From Pseudomonadota bacterium (GTDB taxonomy: Bacteria > Myxococcota_A > Polyangia > Polyangiales > Polyangiaceae): 64,000 nt of DNA. The notes below the pieces were generated by a model. That model saw only the letters and a list, made by a program, of their open reading frames with translations, was not told the DNA's origin and searched no databases. This document shows, one piece after another, positions 15,161 through 23,933 of this stretch. The stretch covers positions 1-64,000 of the forward strand of contig JAEXCN010000062.1 in the NCBI GenBank assembly GCA_023402175.1, written 5' to 3'. A program made the translations under genes and the position numbers. Position 1 is the first letter of the stretch. The number at the start of each line of letters is the position of its first letter.

Positions 15161-16624
15161 TCAGCGGCCGGGCGCGACCATCCGATAGACCTGCTCGTAT
15201 GCGGTGACGCGCTCGTCCCAGCCGAGGCGCGCGCGCATGCCGTTCTTCTGCAGCGCGCGCCAGCGCTCGCGATCGTCGCCTTCGCCCGAGCCCCACGTCG
15301 AGAGCGCGTGCGTGATGCCGAAGCCGAGACCGCCTTCGTCGAAGTGATCGAACACGAAGCCGTTGCCGCTGCGCCGTCCCGCATCGAACGACGTCACGGT
15401 GTCCGCGAGCCCGCCCGTGCGATGCACGATCGGGGGCGTACCGTAACGCAGGCTGTACATCTGGTTCAGGCCGCACGGCTCGTAGCGCGACGGCATGAGG
15501 AACATGTCCGCGCCGGCCTCGATGAGATGCGCGAGCGGCTCGCTGAAGCCACGCCTGTACCCGACCTGCTTCGGGAACTGGAACGCGAGCGACGCGAAGA
15601 ACTTCTCGTATTGCGGCTCGCCCGTGCCGAGCACGACGAGCTGCACCTGCCTCTTGGCGAGCAGGCGCGGCAGCACACCCATGCAGAGGTCGAAGCCCTT
15701 TTGCCACGCGAGGCGCGAGACGATGCCGATGACCGGCACCCGCGGGTGATGGCGGAGGCCCATCGTCTCGAGCAGCGCTTGCTTGCACTTCTCCTTGCCG
15801 GAGAGATCATCCGCCGAGAACGGGTGCGCGAGGTGCACGTCGGCCTCGGGGTTCCACTCGGTCTCGTCGATCCCGTTGAGTATCCCGAACAGGACCTCGC
15901 TCCGCTGGCGGAGGAATCCGTCGAGCCCGACGCCGTGCTCGGCGGTCTGGATCTCGCGTGCGTACGTCGGGCTGACCGTCGTGATCGCGTTCGCGTAGAG
16001 GATGCCCGTGAGAAGGTAGTTGATGCGCCCGTCGCGGAGCTGGTCCTGGTGGAAGTGATGTGCGGCGTCGGCGAGGCCTGCGTCGCTGACCGCGGCTGCT
16101 CCGAACGTGCCCTGGTGACCGATGTTGTGGATCGTGAGCACCGTGCGGGTCGCGTCGAAGAGGCGGTCCCACGCGAACACCGTCTTCAGGAGGAGAGGCA
16201 AGAGGCTCGACTGCCAGTCGTTCGCGTGGACGATGTCCGGCCGGAAGCCGAGGCGCTGGCAGATGACGAGCGAGGCCCAGGAGAGGACCGCGAAACGGAG
16301 ATGCTCGTCGTGGTCCTGCGTGTACACGCCGTCGCGGTCGTAGAGGCCCGAGCAGCGAACGAAGTAGACGGGGACCTTCGACTCCGGGAGCGTTGCCTCG
16401 TGGACGGAGAAGACGATGCGCGTCCCGCCGAGGACCAGCACGGCCTCGCGGATGACGAGCTCGAACCTCCGGTCCGGCGTCTGCACGCGCGAGTACATCG
16501 GCATGACGATACGAACGTCATGTCCTCGCGCGGCGAGCGCACGAGGAAGAGCAGCCGCAACGTCGCCGAGTCCCCCTGTCTTGGCGAACGGCGCCACTTC
16601 GGATGAGACGAAGAGGACGTTCAC
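15161..16624 (-). CDS. glgA: Glycogen synthase (ADP-glucose, GT5)
   Basis: A 487-residue enzyme that transfers glucose from ADP-glucose to a growing alpha-1,4-glucan. It starts MNVLFVSSEVAPFAKTGGLG, with the KTGGLGDV substrate-binding loop at about 15-22. HANDWQ follows near 138 and the C-terminal Rossmann domain carries SRYEPCGLNQMYSLRYGT near 385, the donor-site motif. Length and ends match bacterial GlgA. It is a single leftward gene, divergent from the ATP-grasp cluster; no glgC, glgB or glgP is in the window. Confidence 0.96.
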   Translation of the reverse strand: MNVLFVSSEVAPFAKTGGLGDVAAALPRALAARGHDVRIVMPMYSRVQTPDRRFELVIREAVLVLGGTRIVFSVHEATLPESKVPVYFVRCSGLYDRDGVYTQDHDEHLRFAVLSWASLVICQRLGFRPDIVHANDWQSSLLPLLLKTVFAWDRLFDATRTVLTIHNIGHQGTFGAAAVSDAGLADAAHHFHQDQLRDGRINYLLTGILYANAITTVSPTYAREIQTAEHGVGLDGFLRQRSEVLFGILNGIDETEWNPEADVHLAHPFSADDLSGKEKCKQALLETMGLRHHPRVPVIGIVSRLAWQKGFDLCMGVLPRLLAKRQVQLVVLGTGEPQYEKFFASLAFQFPKQVGYRRGFSEPLAHLIEAGADMFLMPSRYEPCGLNQMYSLRYGTPPIVHRTGGLADTVTSFDAGRRSGNGFVFDHFDEGGLGFGITHALSTWGSGEGDDRERWRALQKNGMRARLGWDERVTAYEQVYRMVAPGR

Positions 16625-16820
16625 GCGGCGCCTATACCACTGCTTTCCCGGCGCATGGGATCGAGAAAACGCGGCCGTGAGCGACGGCCGCCACTCCGGA
16701 GGCTCACCAAGTTTGCGTACGGCTGAGATGGCACGTGCCGAGCTGTCCTGCTAGGTTGCGCGCCCATTTCCGAGGTTGCGACGCGACCGCGGGAGCAACG
16801 CAGACCAAGGGCGAGGGATC

Positions 16821-18041
16821 GTGGACGTCATCTTCGTCGAGCCGTCATTTCCCGCAAATCAGCGCGAGTTCGCGCGGGCGCTCCATTCCGTGGGCGCGCG
16901 CGTCATCGGCATCGGGGAGCGCCCGAAGTCGTCGCTCGACGACGGGCTCCGCCAGTGGCTGACCCACTACGAGGAGATCGGCAACGTCACCGACGAGGGG
17001 CAGCTCGAAAAGGCCGTCCGCTGGATCCAGGGCCGGGCGAACGTCCAGCGGCTCGAGGCGGTCGTCGAGGCGCACGTCATGGCGGCGGCCCACGTGCGCG
17101 AGCGCTGCGGGATCCCGGGCACGAGCGTCGAGACCGCGTTCCTCTGCCGTGACAAGCCGGCGATGAAGGAGGCCCTTCGCAAGGCCGGCATCCCGTGCGC
17201 GCAGTCGATCGGCAGCTCCGACGCGGCCGAGATCAAGGCGTTCGCGGAGAAGGTCGGCTTCCCGCTGATCATCAAGCCGCGCGACGCGGCCGGGGCATCC
17301 GGTACGTATCGCGCGGACAACCCGGGCGAGCTGCACGACGCGCTCGTGGCGTGCAATGTCGACAAGGGGCGCAGCGTCGCCGTCGAGGAGTTCATCGAGG
17401 GCCACGAAGGCTTCTACGACACGATCACCGCGAACGGTGAGGTCATCCACGAGTTCGTCTCGCACTATTACCCGAACGTGCTCGACGCGATGCGGACGCG
17501 CTGGATCTCGCCTCAGTTCGTCGCGACGAACCGCGTCGATCAACCGACGTACGACGAGCTGAAGGAGATGGGCCGCAAGGTCATCAAGGCGCTCGGCATC
17601 ACGACCTCGGCCACGCACATGGAGTGGTTCTACGGGCCGAAGGGCCTGAAGTTCAGCGAGATCGGCTGCCGGCCGCCGGGCGTCCGCGCGTGGGACCTCT
17701 ACGCCGCCGCGAACGAGTTCGACATCTACCGCGAGTGGGCAATGGCGGTCGTCCACGGCAAGGCGAGCCAGAAGCTCTCGCGCCGCTTCGCCGCCGGGAT
17801 CATCGCGCTCCGTCCCGATCGCGACGGTCACATCACCCACTACGACGGCAAGGACGAGATCTTCCGCCGCTTCGAGGGCATGATCATCGACAGCCACTTC
17901 CCGCCGCCGGGTACGCCCACGCAGGGCGTCGAAGCCGGGTACATGGCGAACGCGTGGCTGCGGATGAAGCACTACGACTACGACACGCTTCGCTCGATGC
18001 TCGACACGGTGGGGCAGACGCTCAAGGTTCGCGCGGCATGA
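16821..18041 (+). CDS. ATP-grasp ligase (biotin-carboxylase-like)
   Basis: A 406-residue protein with the ATP-grasp fold: a Rossmann-like N-domain from VDVIFVEPSFPANQ, then FPLIIKPRDAAGASGT near residues 150-165, VEEFIEGHEGF near 190, and FSEIGCRPPGVR near 277 as the metal-binding end. Such enzymes form amide or peptide bonds via an acyl phosphate. GTG at 16821 after GAGGGA is preferred to an ATG-like start at 16776 because the fold begins there. Its stop overlaps the next gene by four bases, so it opens a coupled operon with the hydrolase and esterase. The substrates cannot be read from sequence. Confidence 0.88.
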   Translation: MDVIFVEPSFPANQREFARALHSVGARVIGIGERPKSSLDDGLRQWLTHYEEIGNVTDEGQLEKAVRWIQGRANVQRLEAVVEAHVMAAAHVRERCGIPGTSVETAFLCRDKPAMKEALRKAGIPCAQSIGSSDAAEIKAFAEKVGFPLIIKPRDAAGASGTYRADNPGELHDALVACNVDKGRSVAVEEFIEGHEGFYDTITANGEVIHEFVSHYYPNVLDAMRTRWISPQFVATNRVDQPTYDELKEMGRKVIKALGITTSATHMEWFYGPKGLKFSEIGCRPPGVRAWDLYAAANEFDIYREWAMAVVHGKASQKLSRRFAAGIIALRPDRDGHITHYDGKDEIFRRFEGMIIDSHFPPPGTPTQGVEAGYMANAWLRMKHYDYDTLRSMLDTVGQTLKVRAA

Positions 18042-19003
18042 TCGCAGGCGATACGCGCGCCGTCGTCCTGCTCGGTGCGCAACGATTCGATCCCACGCTC
18101 GGGGATGCGGTCGCGGAGCTCGGCATCGAAGGCCGAATCGCGACGATCACGGCCGGCTGGCAGGAGCGCGAAGAGGAAGACGACGATCTCAACGCGCACC
18201 TCGGCGGGCGGACGGTCAACCTCCGACTGCATGCGCGCGCGGAGGAAGTGTTCCGCGACGATCCCGAGCTCCACGCTGCTCACCGCGAGCGGCAGACGGT
18301 GCTTCGGCATCGGCAAGACTTCTATCGCATCCGCCTCGAGCACGCGCTCGACGCGCAGCACGTCATTGCGACCCGCGCTGCGCCGAAGGACATCCTCGAC
18401 GACGAGGCCCGCGCGTCGATCCAGGCGATCCGCGACATCGATCGGATGCACCTCGACCGCTGCGCGCGCGATCACAAGGCGTTCGAGGAGCGCTGGCGCC
18501 CGTTCGAGCGGCCGGCCATCGCGAAGCACGTCGCCGAGATCCGCGAGATCGTGCAGGGCTGCGATGCGATCGCGATTGCGGGCGGCCACGTCGCTTCGCT
18601 GCTCAACCGGCTCCGTCTGTTCGACATCGCGAGCCTCGCCGCCGGCAAGACCGTATTCGCCTGGTGCGGCGGCGCGATGGTCGTGAGCGAGCGCGTCGTC
18701 CTCTATCACCACTCGCCGCCGCAAGGGCCGGGCGCGGCCGAGGTCCTCGACGAGGGCCTCGCGCTGGTCGGCAACGTCGTCTGCCTTCCGCAGCCGGAGT
18801 TCCGCCTTCGCCTCGACGAGCGGGAGCGCATCCAGGTCTTGGCGCGACGCTTCGCGCCGGCCACGTGCCTCGCGATGCCCGCCCGCTCGCGTGTCACCTG
18901 GCTGAAGCGCGGGCCGAAGAACCCGCACGGCATCGTCGCGCTCCGTGACGACGGGATGCACGTGAAGTTCGAGGTCTCGGGGGCCGGAGGGCTCGGCTCA
19001 TGA
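18038..19003 (+). CDS. Peptidase S51 / class I amidotransferase-like hydrolase
   Basis: A 321-residue protein. The C-terminal half has AIAIAGGHVASLLNRLRLF and then FAWCGGAMVVSERVVLYHHS, matching the GGxxxxLL block and nucleophile elbow of the S51 (cyanophycinase / dipeptidase E) branch of the class I glutamine amidotransferase-like fold. At the nucleophile position the residue appears to be Cys (about 210, W-C-G-G-A) rather than the Ser of S51 peptidases. The N-terminal half has a LLGAQRFDP start. It is translationally coupled to the ATP-grasp gene upstream and the esterase downstream (ATGA overlaps on both sides). It may trim or transfer from the product of the ligases. Confidence 0.72.
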   Translation: MIAGDTRAVVLLGAQRFDPTLGDAVAELGIEGRIATITAGWQEREEEDDDLNAHLGGRTVNLRLHARAEEVFRDDPELHAAHRERQTVLRHRQDFYRIRLEHALDAQHVIATRAAPKDILDDEARASIQAIRDIDRMHLDRCARDHKAFEERWRPFERPAIAKHVAEIREIVQGCDAIAIAGGHVASLLNRLRLFDIASLAAGKTVFAWCGGAMVVSERVVLYHHSPPQGPGAAEVLDEGLALVGNVVCLPQPEFRLRLDERERIQVLARRFAPATCLAMPARSRVTWLKRGPKNPHGIVALRDDGMHVKFEVSGAGGLGS

Positions 19004-20187
19004 ACATGCGACCGAGAAGGAAGCCGAGCTCGATGCCGATGCGCGGCGCGCCGAAGCTCGCCATCCAGCAGCTCATCGACTCGAAGCCGGACACCGCGAA
19101 GATCGACAAGTTCCTCGCGGCGCGCACGATCCCGATCGTCGAGGGGCCCTCCTGCACGTTCGTCTGGCGAGGCGAGGCGAACGGCGTGAGCCTCCGGCAC
19201 TGGATCTTCGGTCTCGAGTCGGGCAGCGCGCTCACGCGCATCCCGAACACGGACCTCTGGTACCTCACGCTCGATATCCCGCACGGGTCGCGCGTCGAGT
19301 ACAAGTTCGAGATCCATCGCAACGATCGGAGCGAGTGGATCGAGGACCCGCTCAACCCGCATCGCGCGCGCGATCCGTTCGGCGCGAACTCCGTCTTGCA
19401 AGGGGAGGGGTATGCGGTTCCCGACTGGGCGGAGTCCGATCCGACGTCGCGTCCCGGCCTCCTCGAGCCGTTCGGGTTCCACAGCAAGGCGTTCGGCGGG
19501 ATGCGTACGGGGCATCTGTATCTGCCGGCGCGCTTCCGGAAGACGCGGCAGTATCCGCTCGTCGTCGTCCACGACGGCAGCGACTACCTGAACTTCGCGT
19601 CGATGAAGACGGTGCTCGACAACCTGATCGAGCGCCTCGAGATCCCCGATCTGATCGTGGCGTTCACCGATTCGCCCGATCGGATCCGCGAGTATCCGAA
19701 CGACGAGCGCCATGCGCGGTTCCTCACCGAGGAGCTCCTGCCGGATTTGTCGAGCCGCTTGCCGCTCATCGATCGCCCGCAGGCGCGCTGCCTCATGGGC
19801 GCGAGCTTCGGTGCGGTCGCCGCGTTCTCGACCGCGTACCGCTATCCGGGCATCTGGGGCCGCTTGCTCCTGCAGTCGGGATCGTTCGCCTTCACCGACA
19901 TCGGCAAGACGAACCGGCGCGGGCCGCTCTTCGACAAGGTCGTCGAGTTCGTGAACCAGGTGCGCGCGAACCCCGTGGCGGTGAGCGAGCGCATCTTCAT
20001 GAGCTGCGGCGTCTACGAGTCGCTCATCTACGAGAACCGTTCGCTCGTCCCGCTGCTCGACTCCACCGGTATGCAGGTGAAGTTCGTCGAGGCGCGTGAC
20101 GGTCACAACTGGGAAAACTGGCGGGACCGATTGCGTGAAGGGCTCTCGTGGCTCTTCCCGGGTCCGCTGATGTTCATCTACGAGTAA
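19000..20187 (+). CDS. Esterase with N-terminal E-set domain (enterochelin-esterase-like)
   Basis: A 395-residue protein. Residues about 45-125 form an E-set/CBM48-like beta domain (TFVWRGEA, LTRIPNTDLWYLTLDI, VEYKFEI). Residues about 165-390 are an alpha/beta hydrolase of the esterase D/Fes type, with YPLVVVHDGSDYL, the nucleophile elbow LMGASFGAVA (Ser near 269) and a catalytic His in DGHNWENWRD (near 369). The layout is that of Fes/IroD-type esterases that hydrolyse peptide-like esters. No secretion signal is seen. ATGA overlap with the hydrolase gene places it in the ligase operon. Confidence 0.88.
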   Translation: MNMRPRRKPSSMPMRGAPKLAIQQLIDSKPDTAKIDKFLAARTIPIVEGPSCTFVWRGEANGVSLRHWIFGLESGSALTRIPNTDLWYLTLDIPHGSRVEYKFEIHRNDRSEWIEDPLNPHRARDPFGANSVLQGEGYAVPDWAESDPTSRPGLLEPFGFHSKAFGGMRTGHLYLPARFRKTRQYPLVVVHDGSDYLNFASMKTVLDNLIERLEIPDLIVAFTDSPDRIREYPNDERHARFLTEELLPDLSSRLPLIDRPQARCLMGASFGAVAAFSTAYRYPGIWGRLLLQSGSFAFTDIGKTNRRGPLFDKVVEFVNQVRANPVAVSERIFMSCGVYESLIYENRSLVPLLDSTGMQVKFVEARDGHNWENWRDRLREGLSWLFPGPLMFIYE

Positions 20188-20222
20188 CGCTTCGGGGAAG
20201 ACAGGGAACTGGGGAAGAGGTC

Positions 20223-21473
20223 ATGGGAGAAGTAACACGCCACATCGGACTCTCGCTCGGCGCAGACATCTGCTGGCCGCTCTGCTTCGAAGGGATCATG
20301 AAGGAGCTCGATCTCCGGATCCCGATGGACGGAGACACGGTCCGCTTCGAGGTCGAACGCGTGTCGATCGAGCCCTTCGATCTCCGTCAGGACTGCAAGT
20401 ACGACCTCGTCGTCGACCGCCTGACGCACTGGTATCACACGAGCCGCGAGTGGATTAAAAAGGCGATCCTGCTCAACGACCTCTACGTGTTCAACAACCC
20501 GTGGAGCGTCCAGGCGAACGAAAAGCACACCACGTATTGCGCGATGATGCGCCTCGGGATGCGCATCCCGGAAACGTGGATGATCCCGCCGAAGACGTAC
20601 GAGCCGAACCCGGATCTCAAGCTGACGCTCTCGCGTCACGCGAAGCTCTTCGACGTCACGCACCTTGGGCAGAAGCTCGGCTGGCCGATGTTCATGAAGC
20701 CGTACGACGGCGGCGGCTGGCGCGGCGTCGTGAAGATCGACGATGCCGAGGCCATGTGGAAGGCGTACGACGACAGCGGCAAGTCGGTCATGCACGTGCA
20801 GGCCGCGGTCCACGGCTTCGATCGCTTCGTCCGCTGCATCGGATTCGGCCCGCAGACGCACTGCGTGCTCTACGACCCCGCGGCCCCGCTCCACGAGCGC
20901 TACACGACGCAGCAGAACTTCATCAGCAAGGAGGAGGAGCAGCACCTCCGGAAGATCACGCTGACGATCAACGCGTTCTTCGACTGGGAGTTCAACTCCT
21001 GCGAGGCCCTCCGCAAGGACGGCCTCTGGTACCCGATCGACTACGCGAACCCTTGTCCGGACTCACAGGTCACGTCGCTCCACTGGCACTTCCCGTGGCT
21101 CGTGAAGGCGTACGTGAAGTGGGCGATCTTCTGCGCCGCGACGAAGCGCAAGATGCGCAAGAACCAGGACTGGGCGCCGTTCATCGCGATCGCGGACACC
21201 GATCTGCCGTTCGAGGAGAAGCTCGATCGCTATGCGAAGCTCGCCGACGAGCGCTTCGAGACGGCGCGCTTCGAGGAGTTCTGCGCGAAACATCTCGGCC
21301 ACCTCGACGAGGTCGTGTGGAAGTTCTTCGCCACGCCGGCGGCGAAGGAGGCGGTTCGTCAGAAGGTCGGCGCGCTCTTCCCGGCGCACGAGCACGAGAA
21401 GTTCACCGAGCACTTCTGGGGCCGCATCCAGGATTGGCGGAAGTCGGAAGAATCGAAGCTCGTGCGCGCCTAG
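20223..21473 (+). CDS. Second ATP-grasp family ligase
   Basis: A 416-residue protein starting MGEVTRHIGLSLGADICWPL at an ATG preceded by GGAAGAGG. Conserved parts include the WPMFMKPYDGGGWRGVVKI nucleotide-binding block near 152-170, VQAAVHGFDRFVRCI near 195, and a C-terminal NPCPDS (near 280) that could bind metal. It is quite different in sequence from the first ATP-grasp protein (16821-18041). It follows the esterase by 35 bases, so the set has two ligases around two hydrolases. Substrates are unknown. Confidence 0.82.
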   Translation: MGEVTRHIGLSLGADICWPLCFEGIMKELDLRIPMDGDTVRFEVERVSIEPFDLRQDCKYDLVVDRLTHWYHTSREWIKKAILLNDLYVFNNPWSVQANEKHTTYCAMMRLGMRIPETWMIPPKTYEPNPDLKLTLSRHAKLFDVTHLGQKLGWPMFMKPYDGGGWRGVVKIDDAEAMWKAYDDSGKSVMHVQAAVHGFDRFVRCIGFGPQTHCVLYDPAAPLHERYTTQQNFISKEEEQHLRKITLTINAFFDWEFNSCEALRKDGLWYPIDYANPCPDSQVTSLHWHFPWLVKAYVKWAIFCAATKRKMRKNQDWAPFIAIADTDLPFEEKLDRYAKLADERFETARFEEFCAKHLGHLDEVVWKFFATPAAKEAVRQKVGALFPAHEHEKFTEHFWGRIQDWRKSEESKLVRA

Positions 21474-21539
21474 AGACGATGCCGATGAAGACGACCGGAG
21501 GCCTCACCGGTCGGATTCAGGCGTCGTGAACGAGAACCG

Positions 21540-21609
21540 CACAGGAAGGGGAGCGGAGGATAGGAACTTGCAGCTTGCAAGTACTTCCGATCCTTCGACC
21601 CTTCCTGTG
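21540..21609. terminator. Large inverted repeat between convergent genes
   Basis: An outer 11-base perfect stem (CACAGGAAGGG at 21540-21550 with CCCTTCCTGTG at 21599-21609) encloses an inner palindrome (ACTTGCA at 21566-21572, GCT loop, TGCAAGT at 21576-21582). It lies between the ends of the rightward ligase operon and the leftward TetR gene, so a bidirectional terminator is the simplest reading. No T-run is evident. Confidence 0.5.
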
Positions 21610-21652
21610 ATCGGGCGCAGGGCAACTCTTCGTAGAAAGCGCTCCTGCGCGA

Positions 21653-22261
21653 TCAGCGTTTCCGGTCCGGACGCAGCGCTCGAAGCGTCAGCGCGACCAC
21701 CGTGTCCGCGAAGGCGAGATCGAGAGGTCGCGTTCGAAGGAGCCACCGGTGGAAGACCGGGCCGAAGAGGAGCTCCGACGCGACGTCGAGGTCGACGCCT
21801 CTTCGGATTTGTTTGGCGCGCTGTGCGCTCTCGAGCCGTCGGACGGTCGCCTGCATCTGCGGACCGAGCAGCACCTGCACCAGCTGCTTCGCGAGCTCGG
21901 CATCGCTTTGGATTTCCGCAGCCATCCCGCGGAACGCTGCGTCGAAGGCCGGGTCGAGCAGCTCTTCGACGGTTGCGCGGAGCACCGACTTCAGATCGCG
22001 CTCGATGTTTCCCGTATCGGGGAGCTCCGTCGAGGCATGAGGGTCGCCGTCGGTCGCGAGGAACGCTTCGAAGACGACAGCGCCCTTGGAGGGCCACCAG
22101 CGATAGATCGTCTGCTTCCCGACGCCGGCCTTCGCAGCGACCCCCTCGATGGTGAGCTGTGAGTAGCCCACGGTCAGGACGAGCTCGCGTGCAGCCTTCA
22201 GGATCGACTGGCGTGCGGTGCTGCTACGACGCGAAGGATCGGGAGGCGAAGGGGAAGCCAT
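21653..22261 (-). CDS. TetR/AcrR family transcriptional regulator
   Basis: A 202-residue regulator. The N-terminal helix-turn-helix reads ILKAARELVLTVGYSQLTIE, then VAAKAGVGKQTIYRWWPSKG, standard for TetR proteins. The C-terminal ligand domain (about 70-195) is alpha-helical with QVLLGPQMQATVRRL. The ATG at 22259-22261 gives the usual short N-terminal arm; the reading frame continues upstream but through the operator region. It is divergent from the SDR gene, with two palindromes between them, so it likely represses both itself and the SDR. Confidence 0.92.
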   Translation of the reverse strand: MASPSPPDPSRRSSTARQSILKAARELVLTVGYSQLTIEGVAAKAGVGKQTIYRWWPSKGAVVFEAFLATDGDPHASTELPDTGNIERDLKSVLRATVEELLDPAFDAAFRGMAAEIQSDAELAKQLVQVLLGPQMQATVRRLESAQRAKQIRRGVDLDVASELLFGPVFHRWLLRTRPLDLAFADTVVALTLRALRPDRKR

Positions 22262-22279
22262 CTCGCGGCATCGTAGCGC

Positions 22280-22302
22280 AGACGAGACGGTGCGTCTCGT
22301 CT
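22280..22302. promoter_or_regulatory. Operator 1 (perfect palindrome)
   Basis: AGACGAGACG, a GTG spacer and CGTCTCGTCT form a perfect 10-base inverted repeat just upstream of the tetR start. The same core recurs at 22341-22357, which supports binding by the adjacent TetR protein. Confidence 0.72.
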
Positions 22303-22340
22303 TGCCTTGACGCGAACGCTCTCCGGTGCGACGTCTGTGG

Positions 22341-22357
22341 CGAGACGGTCCGTCTCG
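22341..22357. promoter_or_regulatory. Operator 2 (palindrome)
   Basis: CGAGACG-GTC-CGTCTCG is a 7-base-arm copy of operator 1, centred 58 bases away and 56 bases before the SDR start. Its right arm continues TCTC like operator 1 while the left arm diverges, so it may be the weaker site. Confidence 0.68.
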
Positions 22358-22404
22358 TCTCATCAGGTTCGACCTGGGCGCTGCCCACGGAGAAAGGATT
22401 GCCG

Positions 22405-23262
22405 ATGTCCGCTGACCACCCCGCCCCCCGAGTCTGGTTCGTCACTGGTGCCGGCCGCGGGCTCGGGCGCGCGTTCGTCGAAGCCGCGCTCGCTGGCGGT
22501 GACCGAGTCGTCGCGACGCTCCGTCGACCCGAGGTGCTCGCGGACCTCGTCGCCGCACATCCGGAGTCGCTGCGCGCGCTATGTCTCGATGTTCGCGAGC
22601 GGTCGGCAGTGTTCACCACCGTCGAGCAAGCGCGTGCCGCCTTCGGTCGTATCGATATCGCGATCAACAACGCCGGCTACGGGCTCCTCGGGACCGTCGA
22701 GGAGGTGTCCGAGGACGAAGCGCGCGAACAGATGGAGACGAACTTCTTCGGCGCGCTGTGGGTCACGCAAGCCGTCTTGCCTCTCATGCGTGCGCAACGT
22801 TCTGGGCACATCGTGCAGATCTCGTCGGTCGGAGGCGTGGGCACGATGCCGGCTTTCGGCCTCTACAACGCGAGCAAGTGGGCGCTCGAAGCGTTCAGCG
22901 AGGCACTCGCCGCCGAAGTCGCCGACCTCGGCATTCGCATCACGATCGCCGAGCTCGGGGGATTTGCGACCGACTGGGCGTGGAGCAGCATGCAGTTTGC
23001 TCGCGGGCTGCCCGCGTACGATGCACTTCGTGAGCGCGTGTTCGGAACCGCGCAGCTCCCGTGGGACATGAGCCAGAAGGCGGCCGACACGAGCGCAGAT
23101 CCACGTGAGGCGGCTGCCGCGCTCATGAAGCATCTGACGGACGTTGGCCCGAGCCCGCTGCGACTCCTCGTCGGTGCGGACGCGCCGGGCCATGTCGCGA
23201 TGGCGCTCGCGAGCCGGAGGGACGACTACCGCAAGAATCCGGGCTTCACGTGGCCGGCTTGA
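22405..23262 (+). CDS. Short-chain dehydrogenase/reductase
   Basis: A 285-residue classical SDR. The NAD(P)-binding motif TGAGRGLG is near residues 14-21, NNAG near 88, catalytic Ser in QISSVGG near 140, and the YNASK pair near 153-157. ALRR after the second strand (VVATLRRP) suggests NADP preference. The start ATG follows GAAAGGATT. The C-terminal part resembles the group of SDRs often annotated as oxidoreductases induced by TetR regulators. It is controlled from the divergent region with the TetR gene; the substrate is unknown. Confidence 0.92.
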   Translation: MSADHPAPRVWFVTGAGRGLGRAFVEAALAGGDRVVATLRRPEVLADLVAAHPESLRALCLDVRERSAVFTTVEQARAAFGRIDIAINNAGYGLLGTVEEVSEDEAREQMETNFFGALWVTQAVLPLMRAQRSGHIVQISSVGGVGTMPAFGLYNASKWALEAFSEALAAEVADLGIRITIAELGGFATDWAWSSMQFARGLPAYDALRERVFGTAQLPWDMSQKAADTSADPREAAAALMKHLTDVGPSPLRLLVGADAPGHVAMALASRRDDYRKNPGFTWPA

Positions 23263-23456
23263 CCGTCGTCCACGAGTAGACCGACCGACGGCGCTCGTGC
23301 TCGGCGTCACGGGACGAACGCGCTGCGCTTGCCCACATGACGCATAGGATGAGCCGGCATTCCCGTTCGCCTCCCTTCGAAGATCGCGATTCAAACATGG
23401 ATTCTGTCGAGGACGTGCGGCTCTTGCCGTCGAAGACGCCGTCGAGTCAAATTGTC

Positions 23457-23933
23457 ATGCGCGCGATGCGAGACCCGTCGACGAAGCGAAGACCGATCTC
23501 GAACGGGCGCGCTCGGGCGGAGGTGCCCGACAAGGTGCTCGCGAAGCTTCGGGCAATCTGTCTCACGCTCCCGGAGGCGTACGAGGAGACGGCCTGGGTC
23601 GGGACACGCTGGATGGTGCGCAAGCGAAACTTCGCTCATGTCCTCGCGATCCGTGACCGGTGGCCGCCGGCCTATGCGCGCGCTGCCGGCGCCGACGGGG
23701 TCGTGCTCACGTTCCGCGTCTCTGCTCTCGACTATGGGGCGTTCGACGGCGCGGATCCGCGCTTCTTCCCATGCGAATGGGGAACGCTCTGGGGGACCAA
23801 GGTCGTCGGACTGAAGCTCGGTCGATCGATCGCGTGGGGTGAGGTCGAAGCGCTCGTCGTCGAGAGCTACCGTCTCCTCGCGCCCAAGAAGCTCGCAACT
23901 GCCGTCCGCGCCGCCGCTCTCAGAGGAACGTGA
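23457..23933 (+). CDS. MmcQ/YjbR-like protein
   Basis: A protein of about 158 residues with the MmcQ/YjbR (CyaY-like fold) pattern: ICLTLPEAYEETAWVGTRWM, VRKRNFAHVLAI, LTFRVS, and a final VVESYRLLAPKKL helix. Family members are small and of unknown or putative DNA-binding function. The start is uncertain: no Shine-Dalgarno sequence stands out, and in-frame ATGs occur also at 23337 and 23397; the conserved domain begins near residue 28 of the version given. Its 3' end overlaps the convergent lipoprotein gene by 14 bases. Confidence 0.72.
   Translation: MRAMRDPSTKRRPISNGRARAEVPDKVLAKLRAICLTLPEAYEETAWVGTRWMVRKRNFAHVLAIRDRWPPAYARAAGADGVVLTFRVSALDYGAFDGADPRFFPCEWGTLWGTKVVGLKLGRSIAWGEVEALVVESYRLLAPKKLATAVRAAALRGT

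Noticed and set aside
14846..16606. A 586-codon plus-strand frame across glgA
   Set aside because: It is the antisense shadow of glgA, which has full family motifs on the minus strand.
22159..22404. A longer N-terminus for the SDR, starting at 22159
   Set aside because: The extra residues run through the operator region and divergent tetR gene, and the Rossmann motif sits at the usual place with the ATG at 22405.
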